Shown in pieces: positions 9,401 through 16,100 of a stretch of DNA of 20,886 bases. The notes below the pieces were generated by a model. The model had not been told where the DNA came from, searched no databases, and was given only the letters and a program-made list of their open reading frames with translations. The stretch is from CAYJPK01 sp964372035 (GTDB lineage Bacteria > Desulfobacterota > Desulfovibrionia > Desulfovibrionales > Desulfovibrionaceae): NCBI GenBank assembly GCA_964372035.1, contig CAYJPK010000034.1, positions 1-20,886 of the forward strand, in the 5' to 3' direction. Within the stretch, counting starts at the first letter, position 1. Each line of letters begins with the position of its first letter. The translations under genes and the position numbers were made by a program.

Positions 9401-10588
9401 AAAGAGCTTAGTGGCACAATTATTCCATGGGCTTTGGGATTGAATGCACAACTTCTTGCTGCTCAAGCTGAACTTACAGCAGCAGAACTTGGTCATGAAC
9501 TAACAGCAGATATTTTAGCTAAGCAAGCAGAGATAATAGTCTATGAAGGATTGCTTGACTCTTTAACTGGTGGTACTGAAGAAGAAACTATTGAAAAGCT
9601 TAAACAACTTCTTAGTGAAGCTTATGAAGGTGGCATAACTCAAGACATTTCTAAAGAACTCGGTATGCCTAGTGATGTAACACAAGGTGTTGAAAACGGC
9701 TTTGACATTATGAAAGGTGAATACGGTACCCTTAAAATTAATGTTGAAACAGGTGAATACACTTATACGCTTTACACCGAAGCTGAAAATGCTGAAGATA
9801 AAAAAATTCAGATTTTAGGTGAGGGACAAGAGCTTAAAGAAAGCTTCACTCTTTATGTTAAAGATGAAAATGATGCATGGGATTCAAAAGAACTAACTGT
9901 TACTATTAATGCTGATAATGTAAATCTTACATTAAATGATCTTATTGATGAAAATGGTATAGTTGATGGTGCTGATGTTGATACTTTATTCTTAACAGGT
10001 GTTGCTCAAAATAACGAATACGCTTTTGATGGTTCATGGTCTAACTTTACTATTGATGGTGTGGCAGCAGAATTTAAGAACTTTGAAGAACTTGAATTTG
10101 GTGCCGAAGATGATACTCTTGACTTTAGTAAGTTTACAGATGGTGTAATTGTTGATGCTGGAGCAGGCAACGATGTAATAACTGCTAGTGATTTTGGTGT
10201 TAATACACTTGTTGGCGGTGATGGTGATGATGTCTTAATTGCTGGCAAGGGTACTGATTACTTAACTGGTGGTGCTGGTTCTGATACTTTCGTATGGAAT
10301 GCAGAAGACTTAGACCAAGGCACTGATTTTATCACAGACTTAGATTTAGCAAATGATAAAATTCAGCTTAATAATCTTGGTTTAACAGCTGAACAAATGG
10401 CAAATAATGATATTATTAAGATTGAGGTTGATGAACAAAACTCAACAGCGACTATCAATGTTTTTGCTGATGGTAATGGTGTAACTTTACAACAATCGCA
10501 GCAAACAATTCAAGTTGATATTGCAAATCAAAATGGTACTGATGATGAGTTACAAGCGCAAATCAGAAACATTATTGTTGCATCTTAA
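431..10588 (+). CDS. Giant type I-secreted RTX/VCBS-repeat adhesin (LapA/BapA-like)
   Basis: A 3385-residue, acidic protein in which I see no cysteine, expected to be exported in one step to the cell surface by a type I (ABC/MFP/TolC-like) system not present here. Residues 1-91 resemble the BapA-prefix/retention module and end in PAAG (92-95), a LapG-type dialanine site. Residues about 180-3195 hold about 18 VCBS/cadherin-like units separated by 17 G-x-N-D-x-P junctions (mostly GTNDKP or GANDAP). The last unit carries a charged helical insertion (about 2815-3067). Residues about 3222-3290 contain RTX-type motifs (GAGND, GGDGDDVL, GGAGSDTF), followed by the type I C-terminal target region. There is no Sec signal, as expected. 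The start is fixed by GAGGTG five bases upstream. The likely role is adhesion or biofilm formation; the ligand is unknown. A bidirectional terminator follows. Confidence 0.93.
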   Translation: MADLVLARPVSGQVQNLLPGQDDRIIFDFPVVDALLEKVDDSLVLSFDDGAKIVLENFYGVYNSEIMPEFVVDGQVVAGEAFFTAFGEDLMPAAGPATGSPSSGDFNIWSESGVLNGVGNSLEGLTLSNTQGEQAGELRSFDLAGAPTIASISLDSAITIDGVSSAFAVEAGAGRTADGGLATNDPNLAYNGVLASSGQINASDPEGTGLTYSVNTNAGSYGTFTVDSTGGFTFNLYDATNPNYSAVDSLTHGQIVQDSFIVTVTDGSGLSSDITITFAVIGTNDLPVITISADAGQDTIITEDVASDQTVNGTISVTDADADGATQTITVEINGATTTLVSGSPTILFGKFGNLVINADNSFIYTANSSATQALGANETDTDVFTITATDAWGANASQTLTVTINGANDAPVVDFSETVFNLVEAGVANGGNIAVAGTLSASAVVTASDADASDTPQFSLSGASETNGVYTITNSHGTFTLDANGNYNFVLADNATVNSMVSGQAESFTFTITVTSGTDVVNQNVTVNITGTNDIPTLSIDLDAGQDTVITEDVANDQSVSGLLSIADVDADGATQTITIEINGVTTTLISGAPTFIFGKYGNLVINPDNSFTYTANSSATQGLGANDSDTDIFTITTTDAWGANASQTLTVTINGANDAPVIESTTTLDVREAGVGVGVSAPNASDAGSPESLVGQVKVSDIDGDTSFTFNITGSVQDASQTGFDVKVAGLYGDLYLNSNTGEYKYIIDQVKANGLAEGELKEDKFAITANDGIDASTPFDITVNVTGTNDVPSLSFATPDELKEDTTLSISGTVQGFDADNGSTYEYFVSKESKFEKLNGADNINASDDDKSLFQKNGKTNIDKLDEDGDGISTAKGEYGTLEINTATGDYTYTLTKNDKNKVQKLSEGEDVTETFYVYVRDEHGAWKAEPINIVIEGTNDAPKLSYSFDSGSNKRVTEDSSDLTATGTWKVKDIDNDGHIQTITATNGNGSINTVNTDAAETITVEGTYGNLYLYEDGTFKYELGVTQAQIDAVDALDETQTGKNAPKDEFNVTTTDAHGASDTTTFTFRVNGANDAPVIESVTALEVQEAGVGDGDINSVSQDPNAPFAGTESDTGKVVVSDVDDTTHTFNITGSVQDASQTGFDVKVAGLYGDLYLNSNTGEYKYIIDQVKANGLAEGQTELDTFSVIAKDDGGAQSAPATITVNVKGTNDLPEVVTADTSLNVRDLGVGSSLFGKEYHNAIDAGKLAATGQITAKDVDGDDIHFELDGVKANSGTISILGKEFSYDFSMDSINGYGQIFLDSTTGKYAFVLNPLNDEINALPEGAFLDPAPSFTIKVVDENGAYVTQEVTVNIQGTNDKPSLKLTDIAVTDDGSPEILGAITASATAQGSDVDTGDSLTYFVGEPSKYGFDLEVNNLSSSLGQTFTGKYGTITIDANGNYTYTLDKDNVDVQKLDDGESTSENFTIYVKDAKGAWTSEEVKVTINGANDAPVIESTTILEVREEGVGIENMPNAYDAGTPESLVGQVQVSDIDGDTDFTFAINGSVKDASQTGFDVKIEGLYGDLYLNTDSGEYKYIIDQDKADFLNEDEVRQDKFEITANDGDDTSKPFDITVNVTGTNDKPSLSVKDLEVTEDGARNEPNLEIASATAVGSDADIDSDNTDGNKGEILTYSVDYARPELTIIQEIGKGLMAIGVAFDSDKLDTLANLTEAAYEEFASLNNTDTEVYGLYGKMVINADTGVYTYELYDQAEAEALGAVTEAAYWALKYRDDGQDALNENFTITVKDDLGAWNSENVTVKVYGSNDKPVIELANDMIVQEAGVGIVVGTDNFENMVDLGKAVAGGQILAVDDINDMLGNFTFDVSGLAADAWKEVASDSKLFDIALENDFGTLYLNSKTGTYSFVLDNDSDAVQSLNEGDEKVFKFNFTVNDGDITSDAKEISLTIEGTNDKPTLEVQDLKVVEGFINSASKTAIGSDVDEGETETLTYSVDYARPELIAVQEIGKVLTVLGVNFDQAKLDKISNITEEAYEAFANLPSTATEVYGLYGKMVINADTGVYTYELYDQAEAESLGTVTEAAYWALQMRDDGDAAITENFTITVKDVNGAWNSENVSVAVEGGNDAPVIHYGTNLTVQESGVGIIVDENNIENMVDLGKAFAVGQLVATDIDLEKFTYNIEGANVSNVAGEIALPEGLDKLLSGSDVLESVKDMLEFNYTSSLENEYGTLYLNGNTGTYIFVLDNNKPATQALNEGEDIVLDFKFNANDGTANSEAFEITVTVEGTNDKPELTVSDNNLSINENLGETANSVHGTYGATDVDAAGTLGDELTYSVGITRPELGNETLKTIFDSLASAINLPNGAELDGVRDAIAKVYETLADAPDGGKLGELENIKYGDVSADGLTVYGLYGKMVLDTDENGELLGTYTYSLYTWDEAKGSIDTLAAYLAMQHRDDKEALPTENFTIYVKDENGAWDYENVTITVNGVNDAPTIKIDEDSDFDVVEAGVGGSVLGGLVDDAIDSMLGDIFDPLETTLGLAGVDDSFITDLRADLKDALVSDLQNANDYSPNFTNPGEPVASGKLEVSDDDGMPFIKVGSDLDLGEFSFELSFDLALIGKLMDLGISLEGATKLVELFTDSDSLIGQLISGNLDISNIGEIISEVPGLFEELGSIVTDSVNLEALLDLMKSFIVQTVEGKYGTLVMNQDGSYTYTLHDGSNELNNGEEASESFNIQAYDKFGQLTEQEITFDVVGTNDKPVFKEEMTSVSLGEGEASISGFADASDVDAGGSLGDKLSYYVGEETKAMTLDEWIEENAQKIAASLDEAIDASTQDKIDALNEELEDLKEQRAEDLKSEIAKVENLEKQIEEQNDIITSSQSIIDTNQELLATGGALSADKLARDAERATLVAGYNKEIADLQDEKDGYDWWQFGKIDAVNDKIDAVNAKIDALDSTLDAKYPELATQEKAAEQAIENAESAIAAAEKELSGTIIPWALGLNAQLLAAQAELTAAELGHELTADILAKQAEIIVYEGLLDSLTGGTEEETIEKLKQLLSEAYEGGITQDISKELGMPSDVTQGVENGFDIMKGEYGTLKINVETGEYTYTLYTEAENAEDKKIQILGEGQELKESFTLYVKDENDAWDSKELTVTINADNVNLTLNDLIDENGIVDGADVDTLFLTGVAQNNEYAFDGSWSNFTIDGVAAEFKNFEELEFGAEDDTLDFSKFTDGVIVDAGAGNDVITASDFGVNTLVGGDGDDVLIAGKGTDYLTGGAGSDTFVWNAEDLDQGTDFITDLDLANDKIQLNNLGLTAEQMANNDIIKIEVDEQNSTATINVFADGNGVTLQQSQQTIQVDIANQNGTDDELQAQIRNIIVAS
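2560..2713 (+). repeat. 154-bp perfect direct repeat, copy 1
   Basis: Identical base for base to 3829-3982, offset 1269 bp (423 codons, in frame). It encodes about residues 710-761, from a conserved FNITGSVQDASQ segment through LAEG. Other repeat units in this gene differ at many silent sites, so the identity points to recent duplication or gene conversion. Confidence 0.95.
3829..3982 (+). repeat. 154-bp perfect direct repeat, copy 2
   Basis: Second copy of the 154-bp repeat at 2560-2713, encoding about residues 1133-1184. A third, diverged relative lies near 5064-5220 (FAINGSVKDASQ onward) and shows what normal drift between units looks like. Confidence 0.95.
8866..9630 (+). other. Charged coiled-coil-like helical insertion inside the last VCBS unit
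   Basis: Residues about 2812-3067 of the adhesin are rich in Glu, Lys, Ala, Leu and Gln with heptad-like spacing (for example IDALNEELEDLKEQ and KIDAVNAKIDALDS). They interrupt a VCBS unit whose first strand (LSYYVGEE) lies just before the insertion and whose YGTLKIN strand resumes near residue 3096. Smaller helix-like inserts occupy the same place in earlier units. A long helical stalk in a beta-sandwich adhesin is unusual; its role is unknown. Confidence 0.75.
10095..10585 (+). other. RTX motifs and type I secretion C-terminal target region of the adhesin
   Basis: Residues about 3222-3385 begin with a calcium-binding RTX-like stretch (GAGNDVI, GGDGDDVLI, GGAGSDTFVW) and continue into DFITDLDLANDKIQLNNLG. 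That order matches the C-terminal target domain of type I-secreted repeat adhesins. Only about three recognisable nonapeptide-like motifs are present, few for an RTX toxin but normal for adhesins. Confidence 0.8.
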
Positions 10589-10640
10589 TTGCTTATATGC
10601 TGTTTAGTTTTCTAAACTAAATTGTTAAAGCTACAAAACG

Positions 10641-10673
10641 AAAAAAGACTGTCAAATTTTGGCAGTCTTTTTT
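10641..10673. terminator. Bidirectional intrinsic terminator between convergent genes
   Basis: A 13-bp stem, AAAAAAGACTGTC (10641-10653) with GGCAGTCTTTTTT (10661-10673), has one G-U pair and a 7-base loop. The six A residues on one side and six T residues on the other give a U tract in either direction. It ends the adhesin transcript (stop at 10588) and the pbpC transcript (stop at 10715). A weaker 6-bp hairpin, GTTTAG/CTAAAC, lies at 10602-10617. Confidence 0.88.
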
Positions 10674-10714
10674 GTTGTGGCTTAGCCACTTTTGTTTTGA
10701 CTTTGTGCGTAAAA

Positions 10715-13096
10715 TTACGATAATACTTCAATAGTAAGGCTATCGCTTTGACCCAAGTCATCAACCACTAAAATATTATGTTTGCCTGCTTTCATTTTCC
10801 ATAAAAGTGTATCATTAGGGTTAACACTTCCTATAAATTCATCATTAACAAACCAAAAAAGCATTTTTGCATGAGCAGTTGTTGAGGCATTTAAAGTTAA
10901 TTTACTATTTGCACCAATATGATAAGTTATTCCAGCTTTTGGATTTTGAATCATAATTGTATTTTGTTCATTTTCAAAATTATCACATTCATTTAAAAAT
11001 TCAGGAGCTAAAGGTTTATGTAGTCCTGCTTGTGAAAATAATTGATATAATTCTGATGGCCAAAATTCCCAAATAACTTCCTTGGCATTTTCAGTTTTTT
11101 CACAAAGCCTAAGCCCGCTAGCTTCATCAATCCAAATTTTGCGATATACTCCAGAGTTTTTAATTGGTGAACGACCTGGAATAAACCAAGTGGCCACCTT
11201 TTCTTTGCAAAGTTCTGTTTGCACATCACCTGTATCACGGCAGGTATCAATTTGAATTAAATTTGTTTTTTTGTATTTTTCAGCTAAAATATCTTTTAGT
11301 TTATAGCTATACTCAAGCTCATTTGCAATTTGTTTATAAAGTGGAGTTGCAACCCTGTTTCCAATTAACATAGAATTTGAGCTATTATCAAAATTACCAA
11401 GCCAAACTGCCAGAACATATTCGCCAACTATGCCAATTGCCCATGCATCACGAAAACCATTTGATGTTCCGGTTTTATAGCGAAATGGTAATTTGCTTTG
11501 ATTTGTATAATTTGCATAGCCAACGTATTTTTGCTTGTTTTCCTCAAGCATATAAAGGGTTGCAAGTCCTGCTTCTTTTGAAATAAGAGGTATAAGTTCA
11601 TTAGCTTGTGTGTCTTTTATAAATTTTAATTCTTGCCAAATTCCACCATTTGCAAGGCTAGCATAAAGTCCAACTAATTCACGCATACTAAGCTCAGCAC
11701 CACCAAGCACAAGGCTTAAACCATAATGATTAGCAGCATGATTAAGCTTAACATTTGCCTTTTTAAGGCTAGCATAGAGATTTGGTTCAAGCTTTGAGGC
11801 AAGCCAAATTGCTGGCAGATTGCGACTAAGGCGAAGGGCTTCATGGGCTGGGAGAGGTCCTTGAAATTGCTTGTCAAAATTTTCTGGATTATATTCAGCA
11901 AAGCTCTTTGGTGAATCCATAAGCATAGTTTGAGGGTGAATAATGCCTTGATCCATTGCTAGTGCGTAGATTAGTGGCTTTAGGGTAGAGCCAGGTGAAC
12001 GCTTTGCTCGTGTTCCGTCAACTTGTCCATGAATATTTTCTGCATTAAAATCTGCTGAACCAACTAAAGCTCTAACTTCCATACTAGGAAAGTGTAAAAG
12101 CATAGCAGCCGCATTATTTATACCATAAAAATGATTAAACATCACAAATTCTTTAATATTTCTTTCAAGCAAATCTTGAGCTTTTTTATCAATGCTTGTG
12201 ACGATACTTCTTTTATTAGAATGTTTAAGATCTTGTAGAATTTCAGTTGTTAAATGCGGTGCATTAAGTGGCAAATCTTTTGTAGTAAAAATTCTAAGTG
12301 GCGGCGCTTTTGTGCTTACCATATCATTTTTATAAGTTTCATTCCATTTTTCATGCAGAATATTTCTAGCTTTTTCTAAGTTCTCATGAAAAGCGAGCTT
12401 GCCTTTATCTAAACTCTTAAAGGCTCGAGAGCGAGGATTTTGAGGTACAAGGCTAAGTGCAATTGCTTGGCTTTTACTTAAATTTTGAATAGGAGTTTGG
12501 AAATAAATCCTTGATGCAGCACTGATTCCTTCAATATTTCCGCCATAAGGCGCAAGATTAAAATAGGCCTCAAGTACCTCCTCATGCCCATAATGCGCTA
12601 CAAGCTGAAGAGCTATAAGCATTTGTCGTAATTTACCAAAAACTGTGTTTGTTATAAGTTTATAGCGCAGTCTTGCAAGTTGCATTGCAATAGTTGATGC
12701 GCCAATTCGTCTTGTGCCAAAAAAGCTATTTTTAATTGCTCGTAAAACTGAAACAGGATTAACTCCAAGGTGGGAATAAAAATACTTATCCTCATATAAT
12801 AAAGCTGCATTTTGAACATGTATGGGAATTTCGCTTAATGTGACACGTAGGCGAAATTTTTCATCATTTGTCAAAGCTAGGCGCAAAAGCTTTTCATCTC
12901 TATCTAATATGATAGGTGAAAAATCAATATTTTCCCAAAGAGGTTTTGGTGGTGGAACAAGTAAAACATAAAGAGCAAGAATAAGGCTAAAAATAACACA
13001 AGTTGTGCCAGTAACTATGCTTATGATTTTTAGTTTCTTTCTCATGATATTTATTTGTGGTTTTCCCGCAAAATTAAAAATGCCAGAAAACCACAT
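10715..13096 (-). CDS. pbpC: Penicillin-binding protein 1C (bifunctional glycosyltransferase/transpeptidase-type)
   Basis: An inner-membrane peptidoglycan synthase of up to 793 residues. After a short basic N-terminus, one membrane anchor spans about 24-48. The GT51 glycosyltransferase domain (about 60-235) has the catalytic Glu in YEDKYFYSH (102) and GASTIAMQLAR (132-142). The penicillin-binding domain (about 297-590) has SPGSTLKP with Ser370-x-x-Lys373, the SRN motif at 424-426 and KTGTS at 541-545, so both active sites look intact. The C-terminal extension (about 700-790) fits the PBP1C-specific domain. The gene lies 30 bp downstream of the macroglobulin gene, the same order as E. coli yfhM-pbpC. 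Neither start has a clear Shine-Dalgarno: Met1 (13096), or Met18 (13045), which precedes MRKKLK and gives a more usual N-terminus. Translational coupling is possible. Confidence 0.93.
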   Translation of the reverse strand: MWFSGIFNFAGKPQINIMRKKLKIISIVTGTTCVIFSLILALYVLLVPPPKPLWENIDFSPIILDRDEKLLRLALTNDEKFRLRVTLSEIPIHVQNAALLYEDKYFYSHLGVNPVSVLRAIKNSFFGTRRIGASTIAMQLARLRYKLITNTVFGKLRQMLIALQLVAHYGHEEVLEAYFNLAPYGGNIEGISAASRIYFQTPIQNLSKSQAIALSLVPQNPRSRAFKSLDKGKLAFHENLEKARNILHEKWNETYKNDMVSTKAPPLRIFTTKDLPLNAPHLTTEILQDLKHSNKRSIVTSIDKKAQDLLERNIKEFVMFNHFYGINNAAAMLLHFPSMEVRALVGSADFNAENIHGQVDGTRAKRSPGSTLKPLIYALAMDQGIIHPQTMLMDSPKSFAEYNPENFDKQFQGPLPAHEALRLSRNLPAIWLASKLEPNLYASLKKANVKLNHAANHYGLSLVLGGAELSMRELVGLYASLANGGIWQELKFIKDTQANELIPLISKEAGLATLYMLEENKQKYVGYANYTNQSKLPFRYKTGTSNGFRDAWAIGIVGEYVLAVWLGNFDNSSNSMLIGNRVATPLYKQIANELEYSYKLKDILAEKYKKTNLIQIDTCRDTGDVQTELCKEKVATWFIPGRSPIKNSGVYRKIWIDEASGLRLCEKTENAKEVIWEFWPSELYQLFSQAGLHKPLAPEFLNECDNFENEQNTIMIQNPKAGITYHIGANSKLTLNASTTAHAKMLFWFVNDEFIGSVNPNDTLLWKMKAGKHNILVVDDLGQSDSLTIEVLS

Positions 13097-13126
13097 GTTT
13101 AAAGTTATAATTTAACTTATAAAAGT

Positions 13127-16100
13127 TTATGGAGCAAGAACCTTTACTTTTGAGCTAGTAGTCCTACTTTGTAAGTTTCTATCAAATAAACCTTCTGCAT
13201 AAGCACTAGGAAGGCTATAAGTACCCTTGTTAATGGCTCTTAGATGATATGTAATTCTTAATTCATTTTTCGTTACATCGGCATAAGCAATTACACGATC
13301 TTCTTCACGATATAAACTTAAATTCCAATCAGCCTTTGTATCGTCCTTATGATTTAATACAAGCTCAAAGCCACCAGGTAAAAGGTCAACCATAACAACA
13401 GGTCGCTTGTTATTATCTAAAAGATTTAAAGCAATATCAACTCTAAGTACATCACCTTGATTAATAGAGCCATTAAATATTTCACCCTTTGTAATATTTG
13501 TTAAGGTACGAGTTAATTTTAAGCCATTAGCGACTGCATCTTTTGCGGGAACTGTATCATAGCCATATTCTTGGATTTGGGCAAATATTTTTGGCCCCTT
13601 AGGTATTTTTACACTAAAGCGAGTACAGTTTGGAGCATCAAGCAAAAATAAATTATTAAAGCTCTCTGCAAAACTATCTTCTTCACTTGCAGAATTACTA
13701 TAACTCGTACATGCAATCTCAATACCCTCAAGCGACTTATCATTATTCGCACTTGCTTTTAAGATTTCAATTAAGCCACGTGCTGTCATCGCTGCGCCAA
13801 GTGTTGCATGAGTTTTGTTTAGTCCTGCCATGAAGCTGTCTTGTAAAAATGGAATTGCCTGTTTAAATTCGCTTGGGAATTCTTTAGCAAGAACAACGCT
13901 ATGTAAGCCATATTGTGCTAAAAGGTCAAACATATCACTTCCACTAGTCCATGAATTAGGCGCATCACCCTTAACTTTTGCAAGGTTTCTTTTTGCATCT
14001 TCTACCATAAAGATTGCTTGATAAGCACCTGCCATTAAAGTATTTGCAATGTCGCTTTTAATTTCATTTTTCTTAATGTAGTTTTCACACATTTCAAGCT
14101 GAGTAGTTACTACATAACCAGCTCTTGCAAGCACCCATGCAGCATACGCATTTGCCCGAAGTTCATTAATATTTGTTGGATATCTATTAGTATATTGCGA
14201 CAAATAATTAAATAATTGTGACATCATACCAATAGGAGTATTTAAGCCTGCATCTTTTAAAGCTAAGAGATAATCGGCGGCATAAGCACTTAGGAATAAA
14301 TCCATATTAAATCTATCAGTCCATAAACTAACACCTTGATAAGGATTAAAAGCCGAAATTAAAGCGCCATTAGCTTTGTCCACATTCTTTTCTAAGCTTT
14401 TTTCATCTAGAGCAGAAATACTATCAATAGCTTCCATATATAACGGGGTTTCTTTAAGTTCAACTAGTGCAAATGCCTTACTAATGATTTGTTCAACGCA
14501 ATTATGTTGATAGTTTTGTAAATAACTAAGACTAGCATTTAGTAGTGGAACTGGAATATATGATAAAGTTAATGAAGTTTGCGCATCATATGGTAATAAT
14601 TTTCTACTAAGATTAATTGCTGTTGGTTGACTTAAACTCAAGCTTCTCTGAGTGTTACGAGCAAGTGAAGCAGGGCGCACACTAATATAAGCATCTCGTT
14701 CAACAATATTACCAGCATCGTCTTTTGTACTAAACTTAATGGTTGCGCTACCAGGAGTTTTACCAACGGACACATTAAACGGTAGTAGCTTTTCTTCTTT
14801 GGCTTTAAGGCTAACTGTTTGCGCTAAGTTGGTTATATTCAGTGCCTTTGTTTGGCTTTCATCAGCAATCTTCGCACTTATTGATAAATTAATTTCCTTA
14901 TCAGTTGTATTTGTAATTGCAAGTCCTGCTTCAAAGTTATCACCTAGAGCAACAGCACTTGGTAATTGCGGTGTAAGCACTTGATCACCTTTAACAAATA
15001 CATTATTACTTGTGCTTCCGACTTCTTTTTCAGTTTGTGCAATTGCAATAATTCGCACATTACCATTATAATAGCTTGGAACTTTAATTTCTAAATCAAG
15101 CCCATCACTTGGAATATCAACAACACCGCTCCACCAAGTTAACGGCGCTTCATTATTGCGTTTAAACGGATTTTGGAAAGTGCCTAAAAGAGCTGCAAAA
15201 GCATCAAGTTCACCAGCTCCACCACCAAAGGCAGATAGACGTTTCATTATTTTTTCACTTGTAGGCATTGTGAGATCAAAAAGCTGAGCTGTTCTGACTT
15301 CAAGCGCACGGTCAAGTAGTAAATAATCTAAAGGTTTTGGAGTCTTATAAACTGATAATTGCAAAATACCTTCATCAACAGCATAAACTATGGCTTTTGT
15401 AGGCTTTTTAGCAGTATTTACAACTTTAAATTGCAAGTTTTTGCCAGGTAAAACTTCTTTTGGTGCTGAAATTTCAAGAGCTACATTTCGTGAATCAACA
15501 TTTACATCAATAGAAGACATTGCAAAGCCCTGAGATTGTAGGAAAATTTCCTCTGATTTTGGGCTACGTCCCATAAGAACTTGAACATAGCCACGACCAG
15601 TAAAATCACTTGGAATATCAAGCTCATGCATACTATTACCTTGACTAACTTCAACCCATTTATATGAAACAACACTGTCACGCTCTAAGCTTATAAGTGC
15701 AACTCCTTGATAAGGTGCAGTCACCATTATCTTTGCTGTATCACCTCCATTATAGCTTTTTTTGTCAGTTTTAATATGTAATTTAGCTGGTGGTAATTGT
15801 TCATTTGATAAAAGAGCAGGGCGCAAATCATCGTTTCCAACAATGCTATATGGAATACGAGCAAGCACTAAGCCGTTTTCTTTAGATTCTTTAATCGTTA
15901 ATAAAAACTCACCGACTTCGCTTGTTGGTAACTCATAAGATAAATTGCCATTTAGACTTTGCTCTTGTTTTGAAACTTCTTTGTCAATCACGGTTTGAGC
16001 ATAAGTATATCTACCTTGAGAGTCAGTTACAAGTGAAGTAACTGGTTGACGTTTTGATAATGAGAACACTAAGTTACCAGCATCATAAGGCTTTAAATCA

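Larger units (their letters stand above)
1010..9930 (+). repeat. Array of about 18 VCBS/cadherin-like repeat units within the adhesin
   Basis: Units of about 100 to 350 residues end in a beta-strand pattern such as TVTINGANDAP or VNVTGTNDKP. Inside each is a conserved YG(T/D/K)-L/M-x-(I/L)-N turn followed by G-x-Y-x-Y. Two subtypes recognisable by their start (NDKP-x-L versus NDAPVIE with EAGVG) alternate from about residue 1360 onward. The first such pair of related units (about 1285-1660 and 2035-2410) is offset by exactly 750 bp, with 47 bp perfect identity at 1601-1647 and 2351-2397. Larger units containing YSV-x-x-x-RPEL start at 5465, 6416 and 7442, offset by 317 and 342 codons. Confidence 0.85.

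Noticed and set aside
1010..9930. CRISPR-like array
   Set aside because: The repeats are long, coding, in frame and diverged, with no short identical repeats separated by unique spacers.
431..10588. Possible frameshift or fusion of several adhesin genes
   Set aside because: The frame is open throughout, with an N-terminal prefix and a C-terminal secretion region in the order expected of one intact protein.
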